In this document: one piece after another, positions 1 to 7,866 of the stretch
Position numbering within the stretch: the first letter of the stretch is position 1
How the letters are laid out: every line of letters starts with the position of its first letter
DNA from: JAUSFM01 sp964343705
GTDB taxonomy: Archaea > Nanobdellota > Nanobdellia > Woesearchaeales > UBA12501
Direction of reading: 5' to 3'
DNA: 64,000 bases
NCBI GenBank assembly: GCA_964343705.1
Contig: CAYFJX010000001.1
Span: forward strand, 191,519 to 255,518
Notes under the pieces: generated by a model
What the model was told of the DNA's origin: nothing
What the model saw: the letters and a program-made list of their open reading frames with translations, nothing else
Database searches by the model: none
Position numbers and translations under genes: made by a program

Positions 1-103
1 GTAGTGTGGATATAGGTATTCCTGTGTACTTACTAAGCTGCGTTAGTTGAATGCGTGAGTTTGCACGCAGGTAACTCAGTACTAGTTTGTCTTCTTTTTT
101 CAT
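1..103 (-). CDS. HTH (Lrp/AsnC-like) regulator, N-terminal fragment cut by the window edge
   Basis: Reading the minus strand from an ATG at 101-103 gives about 34 residues beginning MKKEDKLVLSYLRANSRIQL and continuing with a turn-containing second helix ending ISTL. This matches the start of Lrp/AsnC-type or related winged-helix regulators, which bind DNA through this helix pair. A Shine-Dalgarno sequence GAGGTG lies 5 bases before the ATG. The rest of the gene lies beyond base 1, so the effector domain and exact family cannot be seen. Confidence 0.55.
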   Translation of the reverse strand, partial: MKKEDKLVLSYLRANSRIQLTQLSKYTGIPISTL

Positions 104-281
104 GCTGACACCTCTTTTTTGATTGATGGTTTAATGATAATAAGATGCATTGCAGTGCCCACCTAACGGGAGCATGGTGCGTGACTGCAATGCACACGAC
201 ACGTGTCTACTTGTAGAATAGGCGTTGCAGTATTTGAATATGTGTTGTATTAGAAATACAATAGTGTAGTGTGGTGGACAA
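104..281. other. Intergenic region with two inverted repeats
   Basis: No gene was found. An 11-bp inverted repeat TGCATTGCAGT (146-156) / ACTGCAATGCA (184-194) has a 27-base loop. A 7-bp hairpin TTGTATT (245-251) / AATACAA (255-261) sits about 20 bases past the stop of the lipoprotein gene and may end its transcript. The larger repeat lies upstream of the partial HTH gene, so it could be an operator or a small RNA. Neither role is shown. Confidence 0.4.
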
Positions 282-926
282 TTAGTGAAGAATAGGAAAT
301 TTAACAGAACTGTTATCACGAAAAATACGACCATATACTTCTAGCATTGCTGGGTCATTCAACGAGTGAGGACTAAGAGCTAGGCGCACGCCATAATACG
401 CTATACGCTCACTATCCCTACAAGAAGCATCACATTTGTATCTAAGAGAGTTAACAGTAAATTCAACTACGTGTACAAGAGGATCTCCTTGTCTGAAGAG
501 ACGTTTGTATTCTTGTTTAAATTCAGGAATACTAATAAGTCCCTTGTCTTCTGCTTCGTGAACATATTCATGAATAATTGGGTCAAGGCCAACAATGCCT
601 CCTGTTTCAAAAAGTATAAAAGTGCTACCATCTTCACGTTTTCCATGACGAGCAGTAACAAAAGGAGGTAGACTCGCACTGTCAACTAAGTAAACTGGAA
701 CTTCTTCTAGCACATCGTATGCTTCTGGTGTGAAAAAGAATTGCAAAACTTCATCAACAGTAAGAACCCCATCATTACCAGCAAGAGCTGGGGAAAAATT
801 ATGATAGAGACGAATATGTTCATTCAGTGGTTCTGTTGTAATATCAATGCCATTCTGTGTGACACATGCTGGCATAAGTGCCAAAGCAAGTGTTGCCAGT
901 GTTTTTCCAATTGTTTTTTTGAGCAT
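282..926 (-). CDS. Predicted lipoprotein with HExxH zinc-metallopeptidase motif
   Basis: The 214-residue protein starts with a basic, hydrophobic signal peptide ending in a lipobox-like MPAC, with the Cys at residue 21. This suggests export and lipid anchoring outside the membrane. HEYVH at residues 119-123 is a classic HExxH zincin motif in a short helix. A third zinc ligand is not obvious. Downstream the chain carries a pair of cysteines (YKCDASCRD) that may form a disulfide. No specific peptidase family is recognised, and activity rests on the one motif. It is a single-gene unit read leftwards, with a small hairpin after its stop. Confidence 0.6.
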   Translation of the reverse strand: MLKKTIGKTLATLALALMPACVTQNGIDITTEPLNEHIRLYHNFSPALAGNDGVLTVDEVLQFFFTPEAYDVLEEVPVYLVDSASLPPFVTARHGKREDGSTFILFETGGIVGLDPIIHEYVHEAEDKGLISIPEFKQEYKRLFRQGDPLVHVVEFTVNSLRYKCDASCRDSERIAYYGVRLALSPHSLNDPAMLEVYGRIFRDNSSVKFPILH

Positions 927-1003
927 ATGAAAAAAAGAAAAATAAGAGGTATTTAAGCGTTTGGGGGAGAATATTGCTAATTAAGGGCGAATTTGACGTT
1001 GGT

Positions 1004-1327
1004 TTACTGTATTTTCCCTTCTGCCCTCAATTGTTTTACTTTCTCTCGTTTCTCTTGAAATTTCCAACGCTTATCTTTTTTAGCAAAATCAGCTTTGAAT
1101 GCTCTTAGTCTTTGTTCAATCCCATCCAGTGTTTCTTCTACAGCATCAAAAGCTGCAAGTGCTTCCCTGTGTAATTGAGCAGCATAGCCAGGAGAGTACT
1201 CTGTGTGGATTACATTGTCACCTTCTTGGTAGTTAGGAAACTCAGAAGCATGATTCGGAAATCGTGCGTAGAGAACGTTTCCACAGGCGTACTGAAATCC
1301 TGGTTTTTGCATTGTTTGGCGCATCAT
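1004..1327 (-). CDS. Small hypothetical protein, coiled-coil C-terminus
   Basis: About 107 residues. The frame stays open further upstream, but that part would run into tRNA-Pro. The ATG at 1327 (MMRQTMQKPG) has an AGAGG Shine-Dalgarno 7 bases upstream, so this start was chosen. The N-terminal half is mixed. The C-terminal half is a charged helix rich in Lys, Glu and Arg, probably a coiled coil. No family is recognised. It lies just downstream of tRNA-Pro on the same strand. Confidence 0.5.
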   Translation of the reverse strand: MMRQTMQKPGFQYACGNVLYARFPNHASEFPNYQEGDNVIHTEYSPGYAAQLHREALAAFDAVEETLDGIEQRLRAFKADFAKKDKRWKFQEKREKVKQLRAEGKIQ

Positions 1328-1352
1328 ACTTACTTCCTCTGAAAAATGAAGA

Positions 1353-1426
1353 TGGGATTGCGAGGATTTGAACCCCGGATCTCGCGACCCCCAGCCGCGA
1401 ATCATACCAAGCTAGACCACAATCCC
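1353..1426 (-). tRNA. tRNA-Pro (anticodon GGG), no intron
   Basis: The minus strand folds as a 74-base cloverleaf. The acceptor is GGGATTG/CAATCCC with discriminator A. The anticodon stem is CGCGG/TCGCG with loop CTGGGGG. The T arm is CGGGG-TTCAAAT-CCTCG, and the D loop contains GG. No CCA is encoded. The anticodon GGG reads CCC and CCU proline codons. Unlike the three other tRNAs in the window it has no intron. Confidence 0.93.
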
Positions 1427-1467
1427 ATACAGAGAGAAAAAGAAATAAGGATATTTAAGCTTTTGCG

Positions 1468-2418
1468 TTACAAGAGCTTAAAACTCTCTTCACCGCGATA
1501 CACACGTGCAGCAAACTCCACGTCACGTCCACCATAGGTGATTGCTGCTACAGCATCACACATACGAACAGCGTCCAACAGTGTCTTTTGGTGTATGTTA
1601 CGACCTGTTGCATTGCCATTACATCGACTAACGTGAAGTTGTTTGTGTAACCTGTCAAGAAATTCAATAGGGTCAGTACTACTGCCACCTGAACAGATAA
1701 CGCGTGTTCTACCTGCTGCTTGCACTGCTTCTTTGAAAATCTCTTCTGATGGCATGCCTTCTTTTTTAGGATAATTTACTTTAACAAAGTCTGCTCCAAG
1801 TGCGCATGCAACTCCTGTTGCTCCTGCAATAAGGTGTGGATCTTTTTCATCAGCAACAGCATTACCTCGTGGGTAAATCCAGAACACAACAAGTAAGCCG
1901 TGCTTGTGTGCTTCAGCTACAATGCGTCCTGCTTCTTGGAACATGATGTGTTCAAATTGACTACCAACGTAAATGGTGTAGCCCACACCCACAATGTTCA
2001 AGCCACTATGGCGCTTCAACCGAATGACATGCTCAATATCAACAAGTGCCTTACTAAGTGGGTCTTTTTGTGGTGTTTTCACCAAGTGTGATTTTGAATT
2101 AAGTTTGATAAGGTAGGGAACATTTGGATAGTTTTTTCCATACATTGACACCATGCCATACTGTGTTGCAAATACACCAATGCTTCCTTGGGATGCAATG
2201 CGAAAAAGGTGTTCAGGATCATTGTCTTCTAGGGGAATTGGTCCAAGACTGGATGTGCCGTAGAAGTCATCATTAAGGTGTTCAAATTTTTGGTCACCTG
2301 CAAACAGCATGAGGTTGCCTGTTTTTTTTGTTACTTGTAAAAAGTTTTGAATGTATTCGTTGCGTGTTGTTGCTGGAACATCAGCAGGAACATTGACATG
2401 TTGTGTTGTGTTTTGCAT
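1468..2418 (-). CDS. fba: Class I fructose-1,6-bisphosphate aldolase, archaeal DhnA/FbaB type
   Basis: The 316-residue protein resembles the DhnA/FbaB family of Schiff-base aldolases, which cleave or form fructose 1,6-bisphosphate from glyceraldehyde-3-P and dihydroxyacetone-P. GADFVKVNYPKK in the C-terminal half of the barrel holds the expected Schiff-base lysine, and an ICSGGSS phosphate-binding loop follows. The ATG overlaps the stop of the phosphatase gene (TAATG), so translation is probably coupled. It is the last gene of a tpiA-glpX-fba operon read leftwards, a gluconeogenic or sugar-phosphate module in the cytoplasm. Confidence 0.85.
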   Translation of the reverse strand: MQNTTQHVNVPADVPATTRNEYIQNFLQVTKKTGNLMLFAGDQKFEHLNDDFYGTSSLGPIPLEDNDPEHLFRIASQGSIGVFATQYGMVSMYGKNYPNVPYLIKLNSKSHLVKTPQKDPLSKALVDIEHVIRLKRHSGLNIVGVGYTIYVGSQFEHIMFQEAGRIVAEAHKHGLLVVFWIYPRGNAVADEKDPHLIAGATGVACALGADFVKVNYPKKEGMPSEEIFKEAVQAAGRTRVICSGGSSTDPIEFLDRLHKQLHVSRCNGNATGRNIHQKTLLDAVRMCDAVAAITYGGRDVEFAARVYRGEESFKLL

Positions 2419-3374
2419 TAGATAATCACCTGTTGTGTTTGTATGGATTGATTTGAATGATTTTCAGTAATGTAACGAAGGCCTGCACTAGGAGTGATAA
2501 GAAGGGTTTGTGTTTGTACACCTGTTGGAAATTTTGCAATGCCTTTTATGAATGGGCCAGTGCTTATTCCTGTCGCAACAAATGCAAGGCTTTCTCCTGA
2601 TGCAAGGTCTGTTGTGGTGTATACTTTTTCAAGGTCTGTGTACCCCATTGCAACAGCGTCTTGTTTTGTTTTGTCATTGTGTGGTTTGAGTCTTGCATGC
2701 ACGTCGCCACCCAGTGATCGAAGTGCTGCTGCGATGATAACTGCTTCTGGTGCCCCGCCTGTTCCCATAAGTATGTCAAATGGACTGTGATTAATTGCAG
2801 GTGCAATACCTGCTACAATAGTACCATGTTCTGGCAGCGAAACTCGTGCTCCTGCTTCCCTAATTTCTGAAACTAGTTGTTTGTGACGGTCTCGTTCAAG
2901 AACCACTACGTGAACATCGCCTATGTTTTTGTTAAGTGCGTTTGCAACATCTTTGAGATTTTCTTTTACTGAGTTATTGAGGTCAATAACTCCTTTTGCT
3001 TTGGGACCAACTGCAATGTGGTCAACGTATGTTCCAGGAAACGGGCGTAGTGATCCTTTTCTTCCTGCTGCTAGGACACTGATAGAATTTTGTTTTCCTT
3101 TTGCAAGGTTGCTTGTGCATTCAAGAGGGTCAACAGCAATGTCCATCTCAGGCCCTCCTTTGCCAAGCTGCTCACCATGATAAAGCATGGGTGCATGGTC
3201 TTTTTCACCTTCGCCAATAACCACTGTCCCCGTAAAGGGTATTGTGTTGAATGATTCACGCATTGCTTTTACTGCTGCGCCATCTGCTGCAATCTTGTCT
3301 CCCTTACCAAACCAGTGGGATGCTGCAATGGCTGCTGCCTGTGTTACCCGGGTAAATTCTTGAAATAGGTCCAT
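2418..3374 (-). CDS. glpX: Class II fructose-1,6-bisphosphatase (GlpX family)
   Basis: About 318 residues. GlpX enzymes hydrolyse fructose 1,6-bisphosphate to fructose 6-phosphate with Mg or Mn. Recognisable motifs are VIGEGEKDHAPML near residue 55, DIAVDPLECT with its metal-binding acidic residues, and a Gly-rich segment MGTGGAPEAV. The frame opens with GTG at 3383, but ATG at 3374 has an AGGTG Shine-Dalgarno 7 bases upstream and is preferred. It sits 21 bases after tpiA and overlaps the aldolase by one base. Many archaea use a fused aldolase/phosphatase instead, and here the two steps are separate proteins of bacterial-like type. Confidence 0.88.
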   Translation of the reverse strand: MDLFQEFTRVTQAAAIAASHWFGKGDKIAADGAAVKAMRESFNTIPFTGTVVIGEGEKDHAPMLYHGEQLGKGGPEMDIAVDPLECTSNLAKGKQNSISVLAAGRKGSLRPFPGTYVDHIAVGPKAKGVIDLNNSVKENLKDVANALNKNIGDVHVVVLERDRHKQLVSEIREAGARVSLPEHGTIVAGIAPAINHSPFDILMGTGGAPEAVIIAAALRSLGGDVHARLKPHNDKTKQDAVAMGYTDLEKVYTTTDLASGESLAFVATGISTGPFIKGIAKFPTGVQTQTLLITPSAGLRYITENHSNQSIQTQQVII

Positions 3375-3395
3375 GCTAAACACCTGAGAAAAATG

Positions 3396-4139
3396 TCATG
3401 TAGTTTCTTTATAAGCTTTTATAGCCTGGAGAACACCTTCTATTGCTGCTGTGTAGGATCCTTGTTTTTGTGGTGCCTTGGTAAATCCTGTTGCTGCAAG
3501 TGCACCAGCACCTCCCATTTTGAGAACCTCCACAATGTCTTCTGGGTCTTCGACACCTGCGCCTGCGTAGACTGGAATGCGTGGGTTGACTGCTTTTATT
3601 TTTTGTATCGCTGTTTTGATTTCTTCTGGTTTTTCTTTAACCATGGAAATGCGTTGTCCAATAAATGCATCCCATTCAACAGCGATTGCATAGGTTGCAG
3701 GATAGTTGAGCATTGCTCGTGCTATTTTTTCTCCTGTTTCTGCTGTGTCTGCACAGAAGATTACTGCAAGGCTTTTTGCAAATGCTTTTTTTGCGGTGGT
3801 GATAAGCTCGTTGAATTGTTCTTCTGTTCCACCACTGCCATAAATGCGTGCTTCGTAATGATTGAGAAGTGTTCCTGCAAGAGGTGTTATGGAATCAACG
3901 CATACTGTGCCTGTTTTGCTTTGTCCTTTTTCTACGTTGTCTATTTTTTGTGAGAACACATTGATGTGATGGTCTTCTGGCAGTGCTGCTCGTGCTTTGT
4001 CAAGGTCTGCGATTGCTGGGCAGATGATAATCGGTTGTGCATACTGTGCTGTGAGTGGTGCAACTGCTTTGATGTAGTTGTGCACTGCTGTACCCACAAT
4101 GTGCTGTTTAAGATTCACCACAAGTATTGGCCATGCCAT
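3396..4139 (-). CDS. tpiA: Triosephosphate isomerase, archaeal type
   Basis: About 247 residues, the short archaeal length. It interconverts glyceraldehyde-3-P and dihydroxyacetone-P. The substrate lysine lies in VVNLKQH, the electrophilic histidine in LLNHYEARI, and the catalytic glutamate probably in AVEWDAFIG, where other archaeal enzymes have a Glu-Pro-Pro segment. The phosphate loops are VYAGAGVED and GAGALAATGF. The frame runs on to 4211, but MAWPILVVNLKQ at 4139 matches the family start. It is the first gene of the gluconeogenic operon, divergent from a methyltransferase gene. Confidence 0.88.
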   Translation of the reverse strand: MAWPILVVNLKQHIVGTAVHNYIKAVAPLTAQYAQPIIICPAIADLDKARAALPEDHHINVFSQKIDNVEKGQSKTGTVCVDSITPLAGTLLNHYEARIYGSGGTEEQFNELITTAKKAFAKSLAVIFCADTAETGEKIARAMLNYPATYAIAVEWDAFIGQRISMVKEKPEEIKTAIQKIKAVNPRIPVYAGAGVEDPEDIVEVLKMGGAGALAATGFTKAPQKQGSYTAAIEGVLQAIKAYKETT

Positions 4140-4219
4140 GAGGTGTCCGAGAAAATAACGCTTTATAACGTTTGTGCATAGTGAATATAAGGGGTATAAA
4201 AAGGAAAGCATAATATAGG

Positions 4220-4797
4220 ATGCCCCATCAAGAAAAAAATATGATATTTGACAAGATAGCAGGGGTTTACCATTTTCTTATCAAACTGAGCGTCTACAAA
4301 GATCAGACAAGGTTTTGGATGTGGGGGGCGGCACAGGAATAATTGCAGAATATATCTGCCCTGATGTTAAACAAATTGTTGTACTTGATCCTTCAGAAGG
4401 TATGCTTTCTAAAATACAGTCAACAAACATAGAGAAAAAGCAAGGTATTGCACAGAAGATTCCTTTCAAAACAAACACTTTTGAGGTGGTGTATTGTGTT
4501 GACTCGTTTCACCACTTCACAAATGATTGTAAAAAAGATGAATATGAAAAAACAATAGATACTTGCATACATGAATTATTGCGCGTTCTTAAAAAAGAAG
4601 GTGTTCTGTGCATTATTGAATTTGATACTTCCAATTTTAAAGGGGAGGTGATACAATTTTTTGAAAACACTTTATTTCGTTGGGGAAGCAGGTTTTATTC
4701 CCAACAAGAATTTAAGGAGTTATTTGAGCAATACCATGTTGCAGTGGAATTTAAGCAGATAAATAATGAGTTTCTTGCGAAGATTACCAAGAAGTAA
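4220..4797 (+). CDS. SAM-dependent class I methyltransferase, apparent frameshift near 4285
   Basis: The longest single frame starts at a TTG at 4315 and lacks the usual lead-in. An ATG at 4220, about 22 bases after a TATAAAAAGG promoter, gives MPHQEKNMIFDKIAGVYHFL in another frame. This is the typical start of UbiE-like methyltransferases. Near 4285 the homologous reading passes to the second frame (TERLQRSDKVLDVGGGTG), which needs one extra base. Motif I VLDVGGGTG, the acidic LDPSEGM and the FHHF segment are intact downstream. It is either a sequencing error, a decaying gene, or less likely a programmed shift. The methyl acceptor is unknown. Confidence 0.7.
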
Positions 4798-4855
4798 TTT
4801 TTACCAAGGCACTATTTAAAAAATACAAAAAGAATTAAGAAAAAAAGTTAAAAAG

Positions 4856-5458
4856 TTACCGTAGAAACGTTTCAACGCGTTCTTCAAGCCGCCTGTACGC
4901 AGGTGGTTTTGCATGGGTTTGTTCAATGAGCCCAGCTGCAGTTGCACCCCCAAGGAATTCATTTTGTACTGCGTGGATGGTTCTTTTTCTTCCGCCAAGA
5001 CGTTGAAGCTCTGGAATACCATATGATCTACCTGGTTCCATGTGCTTGAGAAGACCTTCGCCTTGGTCACCAACAGCATATTTTTGTGCACGGTCAGCAA
5101 GTTGGTAAGCAGCTTCTCCTGCTTCATTTTCAGTACGAGTTACAAGTTTAGTTCTTGTTAGTTCAGCTAAAACTTTACGTTCAAATCTGCTCTGAACATC
5201 TGGCGCAACAGTACCATCATGTGCAGGTGTAAAACCATTACTAGCGTAACGCATCAGTTCAACAACAGTGTACGCTTCGCCAGCACCGTCCTGTACCATG
5301 CTAGAAATTACTCGCACCGCATACGCAGAAGGTCCTTCATAGGGTGTTCCTTCTACTGCTGGAACTTTAATATCTGGTCTAGAACCATCTTTTGGAATTA
5401 TACTTGCTCTCAAGTGCGGCTTTGAACCGCCCTTTTTCCTTTTACCTTTCTTTGCCAT
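4856..5458 (-). CDS. Hypothetical protein with basic N-terminus and possible winged-helix folds
   Basis: About 200 residues. The ATG at 5458 (MAKKGKRKKGG) is preferred over an in-frame GTG 15 bases upstream because GAGGAG precedes it by 7 bases. The first 20 residues are strongly basic. The remainder alternates short helices and strand turns (VVELMRYASNG, KVLAELTRTKLVTRTE, GIPELQRLGGRKRTIHAV) that look like one or two winged-helix units, so nucleic-acid binding is plausible. No family is recognised. It is convergent with the methyltransferase gene. Confidence 0.6.
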   Translation of the reverse strand: MAKKGKRKKGGSKPHLRASIIPKDGSRPDIKVPAVEGTPYEGPSAYAVRVISSMVQDGAGEAYTVVELMRYASNGFTPAHDGTVAPDVQSRFERKVLAELTRTKLVTRTENEAGEAAYQLADRAQKYAVGDQGEGLLKHMEPGRSYGIPELQRLGGRKRTIHAVQNEFLGGATAAGLIEQTHAKPPAYRRLEERVETFLR

Positions 5459-5601
5459 AAGCTTTCTCCTCACATAAGTTATTTATTTAACAAAACCAGT
5501 GTGTAGCTTGACAGATGTACTATTTAAGGTTTGCCCCACTTATTTATTTTCCATATAGTAATATTAAAACACCATTAAACAGTAGTAAAAAACAGAAAGG
5601 C

Positions 5602-5609
5602 TTAAATAT
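5602..5609 (+). promoter_or_regulatory. TATA box for the RHH gene (leaderless)
   Basis: TTAAATAT preceded by GAAAGGC (BRE-like) lies 23-30 bases before the ATG at 5632. That is the spacing expected if transcription starts at or next to the start codon. Confidence 0.6.
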
Positions 5610-5631
5610 GATGGATATATCATAGTGAACA

Positions 5632-5769
5632 ATGAAACGCCAACTATGTATAACATTGGATGAAGAAACACATTCTAAAATACAACGTAAGCTAGGTGGT
5701 GCAAAGTTTCGAAGCAAAAGCCATTATATTGAATGCGCAGTTGAGAAGTTCTTGGAGGATGAAGAATGA
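5632..5769 (+). CDS. 45-residue ribbon-helix-helix (CopG/MetJ-like) protein
   Basis: ATG at 5632 opens a 45-residue reading frame starting MKRQLCITLDEETHSKIQRK. It shows the RHH pattern of a short beta strand (QLCITLD), a helix (EETHSKIQRKLG), a turn with a basic segment (FRSKSHYIE) and a second helix (CAVEKFLEDEE). Such proteins dimerise and bind operators through the strand pair. Its stop overlaps the next start in ATGA, so the two genes are co-translated. The promoter is leaderless. The pair recalls antidote-toxin or regulator-effector layouts, but the partner is unknown. Confidence 0.75.
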   Translation: MKRQLCITLDEETHSKIQRKLGGAKFRSKSHYIECAVEKFLEDEE

Positions 5770-7010
5770 CATCAACAAGCTCAATTGTAAAAAGTAAGGT
5801 TAGAATACCACACTTAGTTATTATAGAAAATAATCACCAACGTCAAATTGACTTAATGCTTGATAGTGATGTTGATGCAATTGTTGTCAATACCATGAAC
5901 ATACATCCTGGATTTTTGGAAGAGTATACACAGGTAGCACAAGAAAAAAACACTCCTTTATTTGTGCTAACAGGTGGAATAACCCCCTCCTTTGGAAAAC
6001 CTAGTCCAAGAGAAACCCTAGGTGAAAACGCTTTGAATGTTCGCCCAAATCAGTACTGGGGTGTGCACCGAGGCCTTGCAAGAATTATAGATGAAGAAAC
6101 AAACACAGATCCAAAGGCACGACACAAAGCAATTATGGAAAGAGCACATGAAGTTTTTGGGGAACCGGACTTCTATGACAAACCTGCATTTATTGATCTT
6201 TTGCTGAACCCAGACCTTAGAGACTGGGCAGATGACCTTGAAGCAACAGACAAACCTGTTATTGTTGACTGCGGACATATTGATTCTAAAACAATGTACT
6301 CTGGCAATGCTGACGAATTAAGTTTAGAAGAGGGTGCAGTTCTTGTACAATATTTACGACAAAAAGGATTTGATGCTCGATTAAGTGTATTGTATAACGA
6401 GTTACAGTTTTTTAACACAATGGAAAAACCGCGAGCACGAAAAGCAATCAAAGCATTGTATAAAGAGGCAAAAAACACAGGAACACACTTTGGAGTACGT
6501 AACCAGTACCATTTCTTACTAACAGGCCACGGCATTACTGAAGATAGATGGAAAGATGTTATGCTTTCACCATTTGAAGGAAAATTAATTATGCAATGTA
6601 GGCAGGATCTGGACAAATATGCTCGAGGAGAAGACGTGTTTAGTAGAGATATTGGCGTGGTAACTGTTGAAGCAGATGGTCAAACAGCTTTTGCTGGCAC
6701 AGGATACGTTGTTGGAGAAGGAGATACCACAGCACACCGTCTTATTACCAAACCAAGCCTTGCTCCAAATTGTGCAATGCTTTCTGCAAAACTTAATCAA
6801 CACTATGAAAACATGGGCGCTGCACGAGTGATGTATTTACGAGACGAGATGCAGTGGGGTTGTGCCATTAGAAATGGTGCACGAACAGCAAGAGAATTGT
6901 ACGGCGTGAAAATGGCAATTGATTTCATACCCTACATGGAAGTTAAAGATAGAGTTGCAACACTGCCAGGAAGAGAACTTGCTACAGAAAGAGTTTCAAG
7001 CAGGGGGTAA
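5766..7010 (+). CDS. Conserved-looking 414-aa protein of unknown function, coupled to RHH gene
   Basis: The 414-residue soluble protein has no family that I recognise. It starts with a strand-rich segment (PHLVIIENNHQRQIDLML, DAIVVNTMNI) typical of an alpha/beta domain. A second domain holds PVIVDCGHIDSKTM and a LLTGHGITEDRW segment with clustered His, Asp and Gly that could bind a metal or nucleotide. The C-terminal part has a Gly-rich strand pair (GTGYVVGEGDTTAHRL). It overlaps the RHH gene by 4 bases and the convergent TrmB gene by 15 bases. Confidence 0.65.
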   Translation: MTSTSSIVKSKVRIPHLVIIENNHQRQIDLMLDSDVDAIVVNTMNIHPGFLEEYTQVAQEKNTPLFVLTGGITPSFGKPSPRETLGENALNVRPNQYWGVHRGLARIIDEETNTDPKARHKAIMERAHEVFGEPDFYDKPAFIDLLLNPDLRDWADDLEATDKPVIVDCGHIDSKTMYSGNADELSLEEGAVLVQYLRQKGFDARLSVLYNELQFFNTMEKPRARKAIKALYKEAKNTGTHFGVRNQYHFLLTGHGITEDRWKDVMLSPFEGKLIMQCRQDLDKYARGEDVFSRDIGVVTVEADGQTAFAGTGYVVGEGDTTAHRLITKPSLAPNCAMLSAKLNQHYENMGAARVMYLRDEMQWGCAIRNGARTARELYGVKMAIDFIPYMEVKDRVATLPGRELATERVSSRG

Positions 7011-7742
7011 GTGATCCCACATGAACCCATAGATCTTCTTAAATCCTTCAGCAATGTCCTTGCTTTTGATAACAAACACTGTTGGCTCTTCTTTTAGTTT
7101 TCCAAATGTTTCTCCAGAGTAAATTACAACTTGATCACCAAAAAATTCAATGGTTAAATTGCTGCAGTATTTCTTTGGAAGGAACTTAAACTCGTTTTTC
7201 TTGAATTTCAATGGTTCTTTGACTTTTTTTCGCATGCCTTCATCAAAGATATGATTAAAACAAATATTACTTTTCTGTCTCTCCCTATCAAACTTCATTC
7301 TAAAGTATTTTAGTCGCTTATCAAACCACATGCCTTTGCCACCAATACAATAATAAGGTTTTTTATCTTTGAGAATGTCAAACATGTAGTTTTTGTATGC
7401 CTCAACACCCCTATAAAAATATGCTTCTTCATCTTTGTAGTGTTGCTCAAACTCTTTTGCTAAACCTGAAAGGATTGCGTCTACTTGTTGCTCTTTTTCC
7501 TTTAGCAACTCCATGAGCCTTCGGGGATGAATGCACTTGTAGAACTTCTGATTCTTCACAAATAACTCAGTTGCAAGGCCTTTTTCACACAATCGTTCCA
7601 TTGCATCGTAGACATTACTTCGATTGATCTTAGTTTTGACTGATATGGTGTTGACTGAGGCTTCACCTACTTTGACCATGGCTTCATATATTCTGGCCTC
7701 ATTGAGACTTAATCCCAGTCCCATCAGTACTTTTTCGTGCAT
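6996..7742 (-). CDS. TrmB-family transcriptional regulator
   Basis: The 248-residue protein has an N-terminal winged helix (GLSLNEARIYEAMVKVGEAS ... INRSNVYDAMERLCEKGLA) diagnostic of TrmB, then a short coiled coil (KEKEQQVDAILSGLAKEFEQ) and a C-terminal sensing domain beginning EAYFYRGVEAYKNYMFDIL. The family regulates sugar and central metabolism genes in archaea, usually sensing sugars. The C-terminal part is shorter than in full sugar-binding TrmB, so the ligand is open. It is a monocistron, convergent with the 414-aa gene and divergent from the asparaginase operon. Confidence 0.85.
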   Translation of the reverse strand: MHEKVLMGLGLSLNEARIYEAMVKVGEASVNTISVKTKINRSNVYDAMERLCEKGLATELFVKNQKFYKCIHPRRLMELLKEKEQQVDAILSGLAKEFEQHYKDEEAYFYRGVEAYKNYMFDILKDKKPYYCIGGKGMWFDKRLKYFRMKFDRERQKSNICFNHIFDEGMRKKVKEPLKFKKNEFKFLPKKYCSNLTIEFFGDQVVIYSGETFGKLKEEPTVFVIKSKDIAEGFKKIYGFMWDHLPPA

Positions 7743-7809
7743 AGTGGTTAATACTGCCTGCTACTATTTAAGATTTTCGTTATTTTCGTTGTATTCACCA
7801 CGAATTAGT

Positions 7810-7817
7810 TTTATATA
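7810..7817 (+). promoter_or_regulatory. TATA box of the asparaginase operon
   Basis: TTTATATA lies about 55 bases before the ATG at 7867. With start about 25 bases downstream this leaves a leader of roughly 25-30 bases that carries the GAGGAG Shine-Dalgarno. Confidence 0.6.
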
Positions 7818-7866
7818 TGACTTTGGTTCCCCATCCTAAAGGGGTGACAAGAGGAGAAGAAAACCA

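Noticed and set aside
1328..1405. Upstream extension of the 107-aa gene
   Set aside because: It runs into tRNA-Pro on the same strand. The internal ATG at 1327 has a good Shine-Dalgarno.
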